Assembly (NCBI GenBank): GCA_013076295.1
Contig: RQOL01000616.1
Coordinates: 5,732,392-5,796,391 of the forward strand
Direction: 5' to 3'
DNA length: 64,000 nt
Origin: Sanderia malayensis
Taxonomy: Eukaryota; Cnidaria; Scyphozoa; Semaeostomeae; Pelagiidae
Numbering within the stretch: position 1 is the stretch's first letter; every line of letters begins with the position of its first letter. The notes below the pieces were generated by a model. It was not told the DNA's origin. It did no database searches and was given only the letters and a program-made list of their open reading frames with translations. Made by a program: the position numbers and the translations under genes. Below are positions 52,476 to 64,000 of this stretch, in pieces.

Positions 52476-54071
52476 ATGGGGAAAGAAAAGAGAACTGCTT
52501 CTTCTGAGTCAATTAAAAGTGTCAGAAAAGCTTTTAAGGGTAAAGGCCAAGGTCATCATTTCGCTGGAAGTGCTTCCAAAGGTTTTTATAAAGTTATTTG
52601 ACATTTTTTTCAAGTTTACCTAACCTTATAACCCACTTGTTTTGTTCCATGATACGACGCACGTGGATTATTCCCTACCCTATTACATTGCGTACATAAA
52701 AAACGTGTAATACGGTATTGCGTACCTTATTACACGTTTTTTATAAGAAAGTGGTTTATAAGAAAGTAGTGCTTGATTCGTTAAAAAGTTAAGAAAGTTC
52801 TATACAGTATTTTGTAAACCTAAGAAGGTTTAAACACTTTTTTTCCAGAAAAGATAAACAAGCTTGTAGTTTTTGGTTCTTTTGGGATTGATTTCTTTTA
52901 TCTTCTCTTTTTGGCTCATTTTCTCCCGAAATATTAGATAAAAAATGTGTTAGGTACCGTGTTAAGGTCTAGTAAAGCAAGAAATTCAAAATTCAGGTTT
53001 TTTCTCCAAGAAAGTTTTAAGAAAATTTAGTACTGAAATTGACAATTTGCTAAAAAATTACTGGATTAAAAATTGCAGTACTGGATTAAAAATTGCAGTA
53101 CTGGAATATAAATTGCATTACTGAATTATAAAAAACGTTCTTATACAAAAACGTGTAAATGGCATGTTCTTGCAATTTGCATCCTTGATGGAGCATGAGC
53201 ATCATAGCTATATAACTCCTTTAATCAATCATTGCTAATATGTTCAGGTATATTTTTCAGGTCAGGGTTTTACACTCCAACGAAAGATGAAAACTTTGAG
53301 GAAGTACCCACACAAAGCCCAGAACAGCATTATTAAAAAGGAGGTCCAAGACGGAATTGGGGAATTGAGATTTGATAACTTAGAAAAAACGCGAAAAACC
53401 TATGAAGACAAAAAAGCAGCAACTCTTGCAAGAAAAAAGGTTGATTTGTGGACCTTTAAAAACTGTTTATGACTATTATGTGCTTCCTCTATTTGCTTTT
53501 CCTTCGATGCTACAGACAGTTTTATTTATAAGAATGTGATGCTACAGACAAGACAGTTTTATTTGTAATATATATTATTTTTCATAAGAAAGTTTTTAAG
53601 AGCAGTACCCAAGCTATCTTTAGGCTTTCCTAGCAACAATCAAACAATTTTACGTTACTGAACATTTGAATTCATAACGTATGTGCAATGTTGTGCTATG
53701 AATAACATATTTTGTGCTTGCATGAAATCTTGAAGTTTTGGGTATCTGAGTTTTTCAACTTTCTTAGGTTTCAAAAATCTAGTACTGAACTTTCTTAACT
53801 CTTCGACAAGCCAAGTACTTCTTTCTCATAAAGCACTTTCTGATCAAAATGTGTAGTATTCCAGATTAAATACAACATCATAAGCAAGCAAATCTTTTGT
53901 TTCCTCTAGGAAAGAGAAGAGGCAAGAGGTATTCACGAAAAGACTATACGTAAAAATATAAAACAAAGAAAGAATATAGCTAAAGATCTCAGTAAGAAGA
54001 CGAAAAAAGGACAACCTATAATGGCCAATCAAATGAGTTATTTGTTAGAAAAGATCAAGAAAAACACTTGA
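52476..54071 (+). CDS. CCDC59: CCDC59 / TAP26-like nuclear protein
   Basis: Family of small basic nuclear proteins linked to rRNA processing and, in mammals, to TTF-1. Three exons: 52476-52581, 53261-53439, 53910-54071; 148 codons plus stop (human 241). Family marks are GQGFTLQRKMK near the middle and the C-terminal LSKKTKKGQPIMANQMSYLL, which matches the mammalian C-terminus closely. The protein is Lys/Arg-rich throughout. It is shorter than the human protein, mainly before and inside the coiled middle. Both introns carry related inverted repeats. Confidence 0.85.
52693..53850. repeat. Inverted repeats flanking CCDC59 exon 2
   Basis: Sequence at about 52745-52830 (ttataagaaagtagtgcttg ... 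gttaagaaagttc ... aaacctaagaagg) recurs inverted at about 53755-53845 (aactttcttaggtttcaaaa ... gaactttcttaactcttcga). A shorter palindrome ATAAAAAACGTGTAATA / TATTACACGTTTTTTAT sits at about 52698-52747. These may be the ends of one element spanning the exon, or two opposing MITEs. Confidence 0.6.
53066..53126. repeat. 20-bp tandem repeat (CCDC59 intron 1)
   Basis: Three to four copies of TACTGGATTAAAAATTGCAG, with an older copy just upstream. Confidence 0.8.
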
Positions 54072-54441
54072 CAATGACAACACAGTATGTGTGGAATGCA
54101 GTACTGTGATGGCATGTTCAAGATATTGTACTCATTTTTCATCAAACAGCATCAAGTAAGTCAATAACCTGTTTATGTCATCTTGGTTTGTGTTGCAGCC
54201 ATTCATCATAAGAAGATTACACCTAACAATTGACTTTAGTCAAACAATTTTCTCTTGTATATACCAAATTATACTGTTTAAAGTCTTCCCTCCAAACAAT
54301 GAAGGTAGGTCTCATTAATAGTTAGGATAGATTCAAAGAACACTTTTATATGTCATTTCATGTTATAACAGCTCTCATTTTCTTTCATATAATTTATCAA
54401 TGATGTTAAAATTCATATAATTCCTACATGACTAGAGAGTT
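54072..54441. other. Convergent spacer CCDC59 / SARS1
   Basis: 370 bp between two stop codons; shared 3' flank. Nothing else seen. Confidence 0.5.
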
Positions 54442-57400
54442 TTATGAGTCAACTTTCATTTGGTCAAGTTTTCCAGCCACATCAATTTTTTTTGCATCCT
54501 GTTTCTTGTCTTTTCCCTTGTTCTTGCCTTTCTTTTTCATTTCTTCGTCAATTGGGGCAGGCCGTACAAACTTCAGGAAATCCATGCCACTTGGCAGGAA
54601 TGGATGTAGTGCATCAGGAATTTTGATTCCATCTTCTGTTTGATAATTTTCCAGAATACAACATATGACACGGGTTGTTGCACACATTGTGGCATTTAAC
54701 ATGTGGCATATCTCTGCCTGAAATTTTAATAATAAAATAAATTTTTCAAAATTTGGCCCAATTTGCAGATATTTGTCACAAATATATTTAGATCACATTT
54801 GTTTTTCATCATACCTTCTCGTTCATCTTTCTGACTTGCCCATATCTGACATGTAATCGTCTTGCTTGGTAATCCGTGCAATTAGAGCATGAGCAAAGTT
54901 CACGGAAAGCACCACTGCCAGGAAACCAGGCCTCTAAATCCAACTTCTTTGCCGCAGCATTATTCAGAGCTCCTGCAAAGAAACCCAACATGCATCAGCA
55001 TGTCTTTCCTCAAACAATCAACACTGTGCTATTCAGCCACAGTATGGCAAAAAGCTGTGCTTGGCTAGACCTAAAACTGCATCAACAGTAACATTTACTG
55101 TAAAAGCTCTATCGAGCCCCCACTCTAATAAGCCGCATCTGCAACCTCGACAATTAAATATGCCCCCAGGCTTAATGGAGCTATAACAGTGTGCAATGCA
55201 TGCTCACCTGATACAATGTTAACAATTCTGTATGGCAGTCTGAGCTCTTGGTAGAATTCTTCAGCATTATCACACATGACTTCCATCATTTGCCATGATT
55301 CATCATCATGAGGTGAGCAAACTATAAACTGTTCTACCTTTAAAAGTAACAGATAATAAACATTCTTGAATTCCTTGGACAAAAAATTGCCACTATTGTA
55401 ACTGTAAATCATAGTGCTTTGCAGTTAAAGCATCCACTTGGAACCAATAGATTAAGAACCTTGCCTCCTGATATTTCTGCTCAAACCAATAGAAGAAACA
55501 ATGGACCATTGTATTTGAACAATAGAAGAAACAATGGGCTATTGTATTTGAACAATATACAAGATTCATAAGTCCTTATACATTGGTGTTAAATGTACCT
55601 TTTCAAACTGGTGCACTCTGAAAATTCCAGTTGTATCCCTTCCATGTGAGCCAACTTCTTGCCTGAAGCAAGTGGATATACCGCAGTACTTCCTTGGCAA
55701 GTCTTTTGGACTTATCCATTCATCTCTGTGAAAAGCCGCAATTGGCTGCTCACTTGTTGCTATTAGATATTTTTCTTCCACACTTGCATCGTCTGACCTT
55801 TCACTTCCCTTTCCAAGAACCTTCAAGCAAACATGATATAGGGATTATCAATAGTTGACTGAGTTTTATTGAAATTGATAACCTTGCCAAACTATTAAGT
55901 AAAATCAATGATGATAAATGTCTTTTTTAGCAATCTCAGTGTACGATGGGGAGTATATTATCAATATTGTGTGAATAACCCAAGCGTTTGCCTCCCTCTT
56001 TACCTTGTAAAGCTCTTCGTCAAACTGACTTAACTGTGCAACCTCTTGCATCACTTCTTTCTTCATGAAAAACGGTGTATACAAAGGTGTGAAACCCTTT
56101 GACACCAACTTCTGTGTAGCAAATGTAACTAGAGCTTGTTGTAGCAGCACACCAGGGCCCTGAATCATGGAAATAAACAATTTCTTTGGTCATCTTACTG
56201 TTGGTGGCCATGGAGAATATGACTATATGAATATGATACAGGAGTTGTCTTGCATTACCTTTAAGAAATATCCTCTCCCACCAGATACGATAGAACCCTT
56301 TTCATAGTCAACACCATCAATCATGACCAGCAAGTCCACATGGGAATATTTCTTTCTTGTTTCACAGTCACCGATGTGTTTTATTACGCCATTCTCATCC
56401 TTTGGATACAAAATCAAAGTACAGAAATTAATTCTGTAAAACTATTGCGAATAGGAATTCTAGGTGAAAGGTTAAAATTTGTTCCCATTGGCACTTTTAT
56501 TGGGGAAAATCATTTATTTCTCACACATTACCTCGTCAGCACTGATGACACATGAATCATGTACAAGGTTACCGATTTCAAACAGAGATTTGTTTCTTTC
56601 CTTTTCACAATCATGAAGGTCTTGATCTGTCTTTACTGCTGCTTCGTCAATTAAAACCCGTACCTTCTTTATTTTTGTCACTGTTAGGTCCTGTAAAAAT
56701 GTGTTTGCAGTTTTATTTATTGCATGCATTGCTGGCCCTCTGTCCGCATGAGACAAATGGTACTTTTGAAAAATCTTTCAGCCAGTGACAAAGGTCTTTG
56801 CAAAGAACCCAGTTTCAGATGATCATTGCTCTTCTGTGGAAAAAAATCTAAGCTTAGGTTACCTGTAATATTTCAGCAGTTAAGCTTCCAAGGTTATCTG
56901 TGACTTCTTTGGATATTTCACTGTCATCTCCAACAGGCTCTTTTTTCTGAAACAAAAACCAGATAAGATTTTAACACTAACCTTGCTTCATTCCAAACAG
57001 ACACGGGTATTTACGTGGGTGATTATTTTCATTGGTACCTTCATTTTGTTGCCAATTGTTTTGCTACACAGATTCTTTAATTTATTCCAATTATCTCCAT
57101 CAAAACGTACTGAAATGAAAATTATGAAATACTCAGTGACCGTAAAACTACTTCGAACACAATAAGCTAAACAATGATTCCTTCCCGCACAATGTCATTC
57201 TTTTGCCCACGTGTTGTGGTCTCTCTCATCTCACATTTATAGGCCTTACAACATTTACTACATGTACATCATCTACATATAAGAATTTGCGCTTGTCGGT
57301 TATAAAGTTAGGATTTGCAACAATACAAAAGAAACATACATTTTCTCCATTTCGCATCCAGCTCGACAACTTTATCAACAATAGCAACATCTTTGAATCG

Positions 57401-57475
57401 TTTCCTTTGATTAGCTTTGATTGCTTCTGGGTCGCCACCTTTGTCTACTCTGAATAGATCGAGGTCTAGAACCAT
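54442..57475 (-). CDS. SARS1: Cytosolic seryl-tRNA synthetase
   Basis: Class II synthetase that charges tRNA-Ser and tRNA-Sec. Ten exons: 57340-57475, 57039-57109, 56863-56946, 56532-56690, 56259-56399, 56004-56159, 55599-55820, 55208-55337, 54815-54972, 54442-54717. They total 510 codons plus stop (human 514). The start [16 protein letters not shown] is that of animal SARS1. The N-terminal coiled-coil arm precedes the catalytic core: [39 protein letters not shown], motif 2 ([20 protein letters not shown]), [20 protein letters not shown] and motif 3 ([20 protein letters not shown]). The C-terminus is a Lys-rich tail ([17 protein letters not shown]), as in the animal enzyme. Confidence 0.97.
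55440..55575. mobile_element. MITE of the 'TATAAGAACC' family, degenerate (SARS1 intron)
   Basis: Contains gattaagaaccttgcctcct, ATATTTCTGCTCAAACCAAT and a doubled aatagaagaaacaatgg(g/a)c block also seen in the copies at 19875 and 22218. A half-copy near 28385 shares ttttaagaaccaatgcgctg. Confidence 0.5.
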
Positions 57476-57750
57476 TTTCGGAGCTGAGATAAACACACTT
57501 CTCGGAATAACAACGTTTAATAAAATAGATCGAGTCGACTTGAGAAGATTACAATTCTTACTGAGAAAAATATGTTTCACATTCAGCATCAGATTGCACC
57601 ATCAGACGACAAGTACAGATACAGAGTCATCCAAAACAACAGAAACTTGGTTCGATCCCCAACCCAGCCCACGACACGTGTCCTTTTACATCAGCCTCAC
57701 TTCAAGGTGTCACAAAGAGGCAGCACTCTCATAGAGTCTCTTTGAGAAGG

Positions 57751-57805
57751 ACTTTGTTAGTCTCTATTAGAGACTCTGTTACTCTCTATTAGAGACTAAC
57801 AAAGT
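57751..57805. repeat. Near-perfect hairpin
   Basis: Arms ACTTTGTTAGTCTCTATTAG (plus AGA) and the inverted copy at 57783-57805 with a 9-nt loop. Each arm also holds a local tctctattagaga palindrome. Confidence 0.75.
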
Positions 57806-57833
57806 CAGAACTTACCACCTATATGTAAGTGTT

Positions 57834-58022
57834 ACTGGATAGCCCAGTGGTAGGGCGTCGGCGTGAGAGGCTGAAGGTCGTGGGTTCGAGTCCCACCCAA
57901 TCATCGGCCCGGTCCAGATGTTGTGGTGACAGTACTTCATGTTGGACGGCTGGTGGTGAGAGACCAGCTTTCGGGCAACCTTCAATGGATTTCAGCGGCC
58001 CCGCCATGATGCTCGAGAGCTA
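57834..58022 (+). mobile_element. tRNA-derived SINE
   Basis: The head has a Pol III A box (TAGCCCAGTGGTAGGGCG from 57840) and B box (GGGTTCGAGTCCC from 57882) with tRNA-like spacing. The anticodon arm is poor and it is not a functional tRNA. A ~115-bp body follows, up to about 58022. No poly-A tail is obvious. Confidence 0.7.
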
Positions 58023-58971
58023 GACTTACTATCTAATATGTACTTGCAAGAGCTAGTGCAACACCCAAGAGTCTAGGGTGATGCTAAAGGTGGGAATCCA
58101 AGCGTACATACAAAGGTGTCTGAGCGCAAATTTTGATTTTCAGTCCTCCTCAAGTCCAAGTCAGTCCTCAAGTGTATATATTATCCCATCTCTATGGCTC
58201 TTCTTCAGAAGTAAGCCAAGTGTTCTGTGTAAACACTCGTAGTTCATCTGTGCCACTGATCTAAAACTAGTGCAACCTATTTTTAAATCAGTGATCTGTA
58301 CCATAAATCCTGGAATTGCCCCCCCCCCTCGACAACAAATTGTTAACAATCCCCTCTCGAATAGCCCCACCCAAACATTTTGGTCCTTGCATTGCAACCG
58401 CTTCCTAATGGAACACCAAGTCTTCTTTTACCTTCGGACACCACGTGTTTTTACATATATGATGTCCTCGTATTAGAACTGCGAGGATATCATAAATTCG
58501 GTATGAAATATCGTGTTTCATATTATCGTGTTAATGGCATGGTAATGCTTTTATTTGCTTCAACACATGTCTGCAATAATGTTGCCAATAATGTCTTTTA
58601 TTTTATCAAACTCGATTGCTTTTCTCAATCTGCAATAGATCTAAACATGTTACATCATCCAGGAAGGAAATGCCAAAAATCACATGCTCTAATATTCACA
58701 AGATTCCTTGACCAATCATTTAACGATCACATAAACAAATTAGCGCTCTGAATTCATTCATTAGCTGTCCAGTTTCCAATCAAATCATTTCAAACTCTCT
58801 TTATTCTGAACAAAACTAATTAGACGGTAATTACGGCAAGAATAACTTGATGTGAACTGAAATATTGTGCTCACAATCGAGATTGACAAAGAATTCCCTT
58901 GCCTGAAACAGGAAAGAATTGTGCTAGTTGTATTGTGCCACCGTGTTGATTTAACTTCGCAGATAAGCAAG

Positions 58972-61900
58972 ATGTGGACATTACAATATTTCAGTGCTCT
59001 AAGTGCCTTTGGTTTTCTCACATTTTTCATTCCGTATTCATTGCCAGCTTGTACAAGCCATAACAAGATAGAGTATAGTGTACAACTGCTGAATGAAACA
59101 GCGTCCAAGAACACCACCAGTACAGGTATGTACCTGAGTTAATTTTGATAATCAAGTGCGTGTACGATGCAAAACCAGGAACAAGCCAGGTTAAATGAGG
59201 AGCAAGCTCTGAACTTAAATTTGAAGTTGTTCTTCATTATCCCCTAACATTCCGGAAAAGTTTAATTTTAAAAATCCTAAATTAAATAATTAATAATTAA
59301 ACCTCCACAAAAAGACAATAAGAACAGTTAGAATTTCAATTAAATTGGGTAATTTATTTGACAAGCAAATCGTCCTTTGGAACTCCAAAAACGATGTCAT
59401 TGCTGTAAAGCTTATTGTTCCTTTGAAAAATCTTTCATGGGAAGTCCTTTTTGTATTCAGTAGCGATCCCTAAAAATCTTACTTTTTTCACTGGTAATCT
59501 CTGGAAGGTACTACTTGTTTCATCAATAGAGAACCTTGAAAAGTCCTATTGTTTTGATGGCTATTTTACACGCGTTTGCAGCAATTAATAAAATACCACT
59601 GCTTCATTTGTTAGAAAATTTCCCAAGGCAATGAGATATTGCAATTAGGTCAGTTAATGCAAAGGAATTATAATGTAATGAAAGCATAAAACAGTGACTA
59701 TGTGCTTAAAAATTTAAGCATATGCAATCTTTGATAAACATTACAAAATAATTAGTCAATCCCATCAGCCTTTGCGTAATTTGTTATTTATATTGCTTTA
59801 AAATTCATTACGACTCGGCACATTTATTCGTAAACACACTTTTCAATTCTCTTTCAAATTCACTTGCGTTTTTTGTTTGAATTTTTATTTAAATTGTAAT
59901 ATGTCACACCAAGTTGCTCATCTTTTGCATTAACTGATCTATCTTAACATTAATTGATCTATCTTAAACCTCATGATCTATCTTTACAATCAGAAGCTCT
60001 CACGCATATTTACTCCACGCCTAAACCTCAATTACAATATCAATCTCATTAATGAGTAAAAATTCACGAAATATTGCACATTCTTCATGCATGCAGAAAA
60101 AATTGACGATCATTTATTTAATGATTCTCGTTAACTGAGTGTGATTAACTATTACAAACATTTTATTTTATGGGAATTTCTTTTTATATTATAAGAAAAT
60201 CAAGGGGCAAATTCTCTAAAATGTAAGAATAATGTAAAAATAAAGTCAGCGCCATCAGGACCAAGATGTTTTGTTTATCTGAGGAGCTCTTTCCCAAAGC
60301 AAAGCAACGGTCGGTTAGGAATAATTTCAAGCTCAAAATCGAAAATTTCAAACTATCAAACAAATTAATATTCTTTATATAAATAGTGTGTATTGTCGAA
60401 TCTTGATTGAATGTTTAATTTCAATACAAGGTCTCATATTGATGGACCGATGCTTCGCGTTAGCTATTTGTTAAGGCCTACCAGCCTTCTTTTCAACGTA
60501 AACAACGTTATTTTTTCATAGATTGTTTTGAAAACTCTATCAAACCGTACAAGATCGTTCTTCGAAAATGGTTGACCATAAGCAGAATATTACTGGAGAA
60601 CGAAACGATCCTTGTGGGACCGCTCCGTTACTCGTACGATGATAAAGTCTGGTTCTCATACGATGGTGCCGTCGCTGCTTCATTTGACAAGGCCGTCGGC
60701 CTCACAACGCCTTTATACGCAAGATACCTACAGCTGACACTCGGCTCAACAACTGGCCACTCCAAATGTACCTCACTTTCGATCTATGCGTGCGACAACG
60801 AGGCAACACCGAGCATTTCGCTAACAACAACTGCTCCTCAAGTTGTAATGTCTGATTCAGTCGACGTCGTGTGTCTCATTGTGAGCCAGCCTCGGCCTGA
60901 TGTATCGTGGAAAACATCCAATGCCTACACTCTCACGTCGCAGTACATTGTGAATCAATTCGCAACAACAACAACTGGAACTCAAAGAAGCACACTCTCC
61001 CTGTCTAAACGAACATTGGCGCGAGGTGGATTCACGTGCCAACAGAATGTACCACCATGTACAATAATCACGTGCAGTACCAACTACCCAGGAAGTAACG
61101 TCACAAAAAGTGTCTCTGTGAACCTCGATATTTTGCCCAGTCCTCAGAGAAATTTCTCCACATTGCTCGTCACACATCATTCAGCAACAATCACGTGGCA
61201 AAGACCACTTCATGACGTCATTATGAATTACACACGTTATCGTGTTGTTGTGTCGAGTTTGCTTGGTCCCCCGTCCGTGACATACATCCTTGCTAAAAAC
61301 AAGGGGGTGTCTGATACAATGTTTTACACTCTTCCCAACTTAGTACCCTGTACTTTCTACGAGATCGAATTGCTGACGAATAATTACTTCGGCGAAAGTA
61401 GCGGCGTAAAAACCAGTTTCACAACGCCAGTTGGGTTGATTAACATATCTGCGCACGCATCTGTTCTCAACTCATCTTCAGTCGTAGCCAATTGGACGAC
61501 TAGTTCCGTTGCCAGGACGCTGAATAGAAACTGCATATTTCTGAAGGCCACGCAATTCGCCATCCAATTCAACTGTTTATACGGATTCTCAAATCTGTCA
61601 CTCTGCGCCTCGTTGAAGACTGCTTACAGAAATGGAAGCGAGGCTAATGCAATTATTGGCAACCTGAACCCCGCGACTGTTTACGTACTTCGAATCATAG
61701 CTTTGACGCAGTGGCCAAGTTTAAATATCACGTCTACCGCGTTGCGTTTTACGACGAGTGAAGCAGTACCGTCAGGCGGACCTGCTAATGCTAGAGTGCG
61801 GGCTTTGAATGCGACAGCCGTGGAGTTACGATGGAGTGGAGTGGCAGATGAGAAGAGTCATGGCGAAGTTACGCGTTACGTCATCACGATGTTGAGAGAA

Positions 61901-64000
61901 GATGATACGGCATTCAAACGCAACGTTACTTTCAATAAAGAGACATCAATTGCAAAGTTTTTTGGCTTGAAGGCGTGCACTGTGTACACGTTTAGGCTTC
62001 GAGGATGCACGAAAATCGGCTGCGGGCCTGCGTCAGTTGCGAAGGTGAGAACCGCTGATGTTATCAATGCAACGTACGAGTATAATGTGACGTTCAGCGC
62101 AGTCACTCCGAACAACATTACGGCGCATGTTCGTCTTGATCAGCTTTCGTCGCATCAGTGTCTTATTGGATATGATGTGAGGTACCGCAGGAAAAACCAG
62201 AGTAAGTTGAATATTACGCTTACAATTACGACAATATGCAAGTGTTCAATATAAGCGTGTTTGGCCTTGAGAATAAATTATGACGTAACTATGTGAATGG
62301 CTTTAATGCTCTCGCAAACTACTTCAAAGTAATCTGTAAAGTCATAACGTATGAATGAATAGAGTTTTTTCGTGACCTTGGTCTACTGAAAACTGAAGTT
62401 ATAAGAAACACATTGTCAGAGCTGCTTGCATTTATTCACTACTTGTTTGATCTTTTTATTTCTTAGCCGCTTGGAGCAAAGTAACAAGATCATTTCTGCA
62501 ACGTACAGCATCCATACACGGGTTAGACTCCTTTCAAGTTTACGAATTCACAACAAGGCTTGTTGGTCATAACAGCAGTAGTGATTGGTCTGATTCCATC
62601 CAATCAAGAACGCCGGAAGGCATCCCTGGGCCAATAAACAATCTTCAAATACAGTCTCGCAGCAATAGTCGCGCAGCAGTCTCGTGGAGTGCCCCCATGT
62701 TGCCTCGTGGTGTTGTACAAGGATACTTTGTCGTTATCCAAGGCAAACGCAGCTATAATCACAACTTCACCTATGATATGCAGAGGTATGTAAATGGTAG
62801 CCAAGCAACAAGCATCATAATTAACACTGCCTTTCCTGCTACAGTTTACAGCGTCTGTGTCAAAGCAATAAATAAAAAATACACAGCAGACTGCCAAACT
62901 ATTTCAATTATAACTGCTGCCAAGCCTCCACTGCAGCCAAAACAACCAACAGTATTAGAAAGCACCATTATTCACAGTAACGTCCGCATCACATTTCAAC
63001 CAATCACTGATGATTCAAATGGACCAATAACAATGTACCAAGTTATTGTTCTCATTAGACGTCAATCAAATGACAGATTGCCGGGTGATTTTACTAGTAA
63101 ATTGCGCAGCTACAATTCTGCCGTGGCCAATTCTTTACCATTCTACTTGGCCGCGGAGCTCAACGGATCAAGCAGTGGTTTTCTTGTTGGCGACGGTTCA
63201 GTTAAAGGCGGTTTGCTTAATGCACCTTTGGATAGAAGTCTTAATTACACTGTCTTCTTTCGCACGGTGTCCACATGGATTAATCGAACGACTTACAGCA
63301 CCCTTTCGTTTGTTGACATCAACAGATACCCGATAGAAACAAGGCCCGTTTCTCTGCCTGCAAAGCAGCCTGCAACGACCATTGCCCTGAAGCTTCCACT
63401 TTTCAACCGACACGTGAAGTATATTCGTGTTATTGTACAAAAAGTCAACAGGTCTGCGACACACTTTACACACCTGAGTAACCATTATGATGATGATGGA
63501 AGTTTGACTGTTTATACCGTGGCAAAGGACAACGGTTTTAGACGGCCGTACATCACGGCTGAGCTTGGAATTTCCGTTATTGACAACACAGATCAATTTG
63601 TTGTTGGTGACGGAAAAGTAACAAGCAGAGGAAGAAACTATAACAAACGAGACATTGCTACACGACGGTCTGTCACAGCACAGTATTTAAACGGACCACT
63701 GTTGCCAAAGTCGTTATATGTGGTCGCTTTCCGAGCGTATCACAGCGACCTTGTTTACTTCTCGAGTAACTGGAGTGTTCCCATTAGAACATCGCCTCTA
63801 CCATCGACGACTATTGGCTCCAACTCTAATGCTACCCGAGTTGGAATAGTGTTTTTGTACATTATCATAGCATTGATAATATTCATATTGTTAGTGTGCA
63901 TTGTCCTCTACTACGTGAAGCGCAAGAAGACGTTGAAGGCCCGCAATCACACCTTCAGCACGATGGAGCTTATCAGCAACATCAACGGAGCAGGCATCGG
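58972..64000 (+). CDS. Single-pass Ig/FN3 receptor, 3' end off window
   Basis: Exons: 58972-59125 (signal peptide MWTLQYFSALSAFGFLTFF), 60522-62201 and 62467 to beyond the window, all in phase. The order is a region like the C-terminal half of a discoidin/F5-8C domain (YARYLQLTLG, SLSIYACD), one Ig-like domain (VDVVCLIVSQPRPDVSWK), four to six FN3 repeats, then two juxtamembrane modules with VGDG (LVGDGSVKGGLLNAPLDRSL; QFVVGDGKVTSRGRNYNKRD). The TM helix is VGIVFLYIIIALIIFILLVC before a KRKK stop-transfer. The cytosolic part is cut at NINGAGIG. The modules resemble those next to the membrane in receptor tyrosine phosphatases and some invertebrate receptor kinases. The catalytic domain, if any, lies past 64000, so kinase versus phosphatase is undecided. 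Intron 1 (59126-60521) shows no exon. Confidence 0.85.

Larger units (their letters stand above)
57476..58971. other. Divergent spacer SARS1 / receptor, repeat-rich
   Basis: Holds the hairpin at 57751-57805, a tRNA-derived SINE (57834-58022) and a degenerate GAATAGCCCC-family MITE fragment (about 58300-58370). No gene. The ORF over the SINE (57819-58007) is a repeat artefact. Confidence 0.6.

Noticed and set aside
57834..57905. Second tRNA gene
   Set aside because: A and B boxes are good but the anticodon arm does not fold into a proper stem-loop; better explained as a SINE head.
57819..58007. 62-codon ORF resembling many database 'hypothetical proteins'
   Set aside because: It is the antisense of the tRNA-derived SINE head; repeat artefact.
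60522..60830. Complete discoidin (F5/8C) domain at the receptor N-terminus
   Set aside because: Only the C-terminal half pattern is visible and no exon for the first half was found in the 1.4-kb intron.

Overview
The window is eukaryotic nuclear DNA, AT-rich, with genes split into many short GT-AG exons. The gene set is animal: an integrin-linked (pseudo)kinase, a polycystin, an FN3/Ig receptor and Cramped. The small introns, tight gene spacing and many MITE-like elements suggest an early-branching metazoan, with a sponge as my best guess. That placement is inference. I built every gene model by reading exons, splice sites and reading phase, and I named genes from remembered family motifs, not a database search.

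Minus-strand block, 1-40 kb. In transcription order from high to low coordinate: POLR1D (40076-39189), HARS (38804-32524), an unrecognised secreted His/Cys/Lys-rich protein (30568-27710), CRAMP1 (26417-20063), VPS36 (18765-14953, with a tRNA-Lys(UUU) antisense in an intron), ILK (14663-8547), nocturnin (7553-6299) and the 5' half of THOC2 (6026 to the window edge). Spacers are often only 270-400 bp.

Mixed-strand block, 40-64 kb. VAMP7 (+, 40661-43058) is divergent from POLR1D. A polycystin-1-like channel follows (+, 44864-50224), then an unassigned Cys/His-motif protein (-, 52254-50876) divergent from CCDC59/TAP26 (+, 52476-54071). SARS1 (-, 57475-54442) is convergent with CCDC59. Last is a long Ig/FN3 single-pass receptor (+, 58972 to the window edge).

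RNA-pathway genes dominate (THO mRNA export, Pol I/III subunit, two aminoacyl-tRNA synthetases, rRNA-processing factor, tRNA-Lys), alongside membrane traffic (VPS36, VAMP7) and adhesion or signalling (ILK, polycystin, receptor). I see no operon-like logic; neighbours look like housekeeping genes that share short promoters.

Introns and spacers hold many non-autonomous DNA transposons: pogo-like with TA duplication, Harbinger-like with TAA, hAT-like with 8 bp, and a recurrent TACCGTAAATC.TCGAATAAGCCCC family. There are also two LINE 3'-end remnants, a tRNA-derived SINE, minisatellites and short hairpins. The most unusual signals are: three 31-nt microexons in CRAMP1 that each encode the same short motif; a hAT element whose target duplication straddles a HARS splice donor; a terminal-inverted-repeat element carrying a decayed RecQ-helicase fragment inside a minisatellite; and the secreted His-rich orphan gene.
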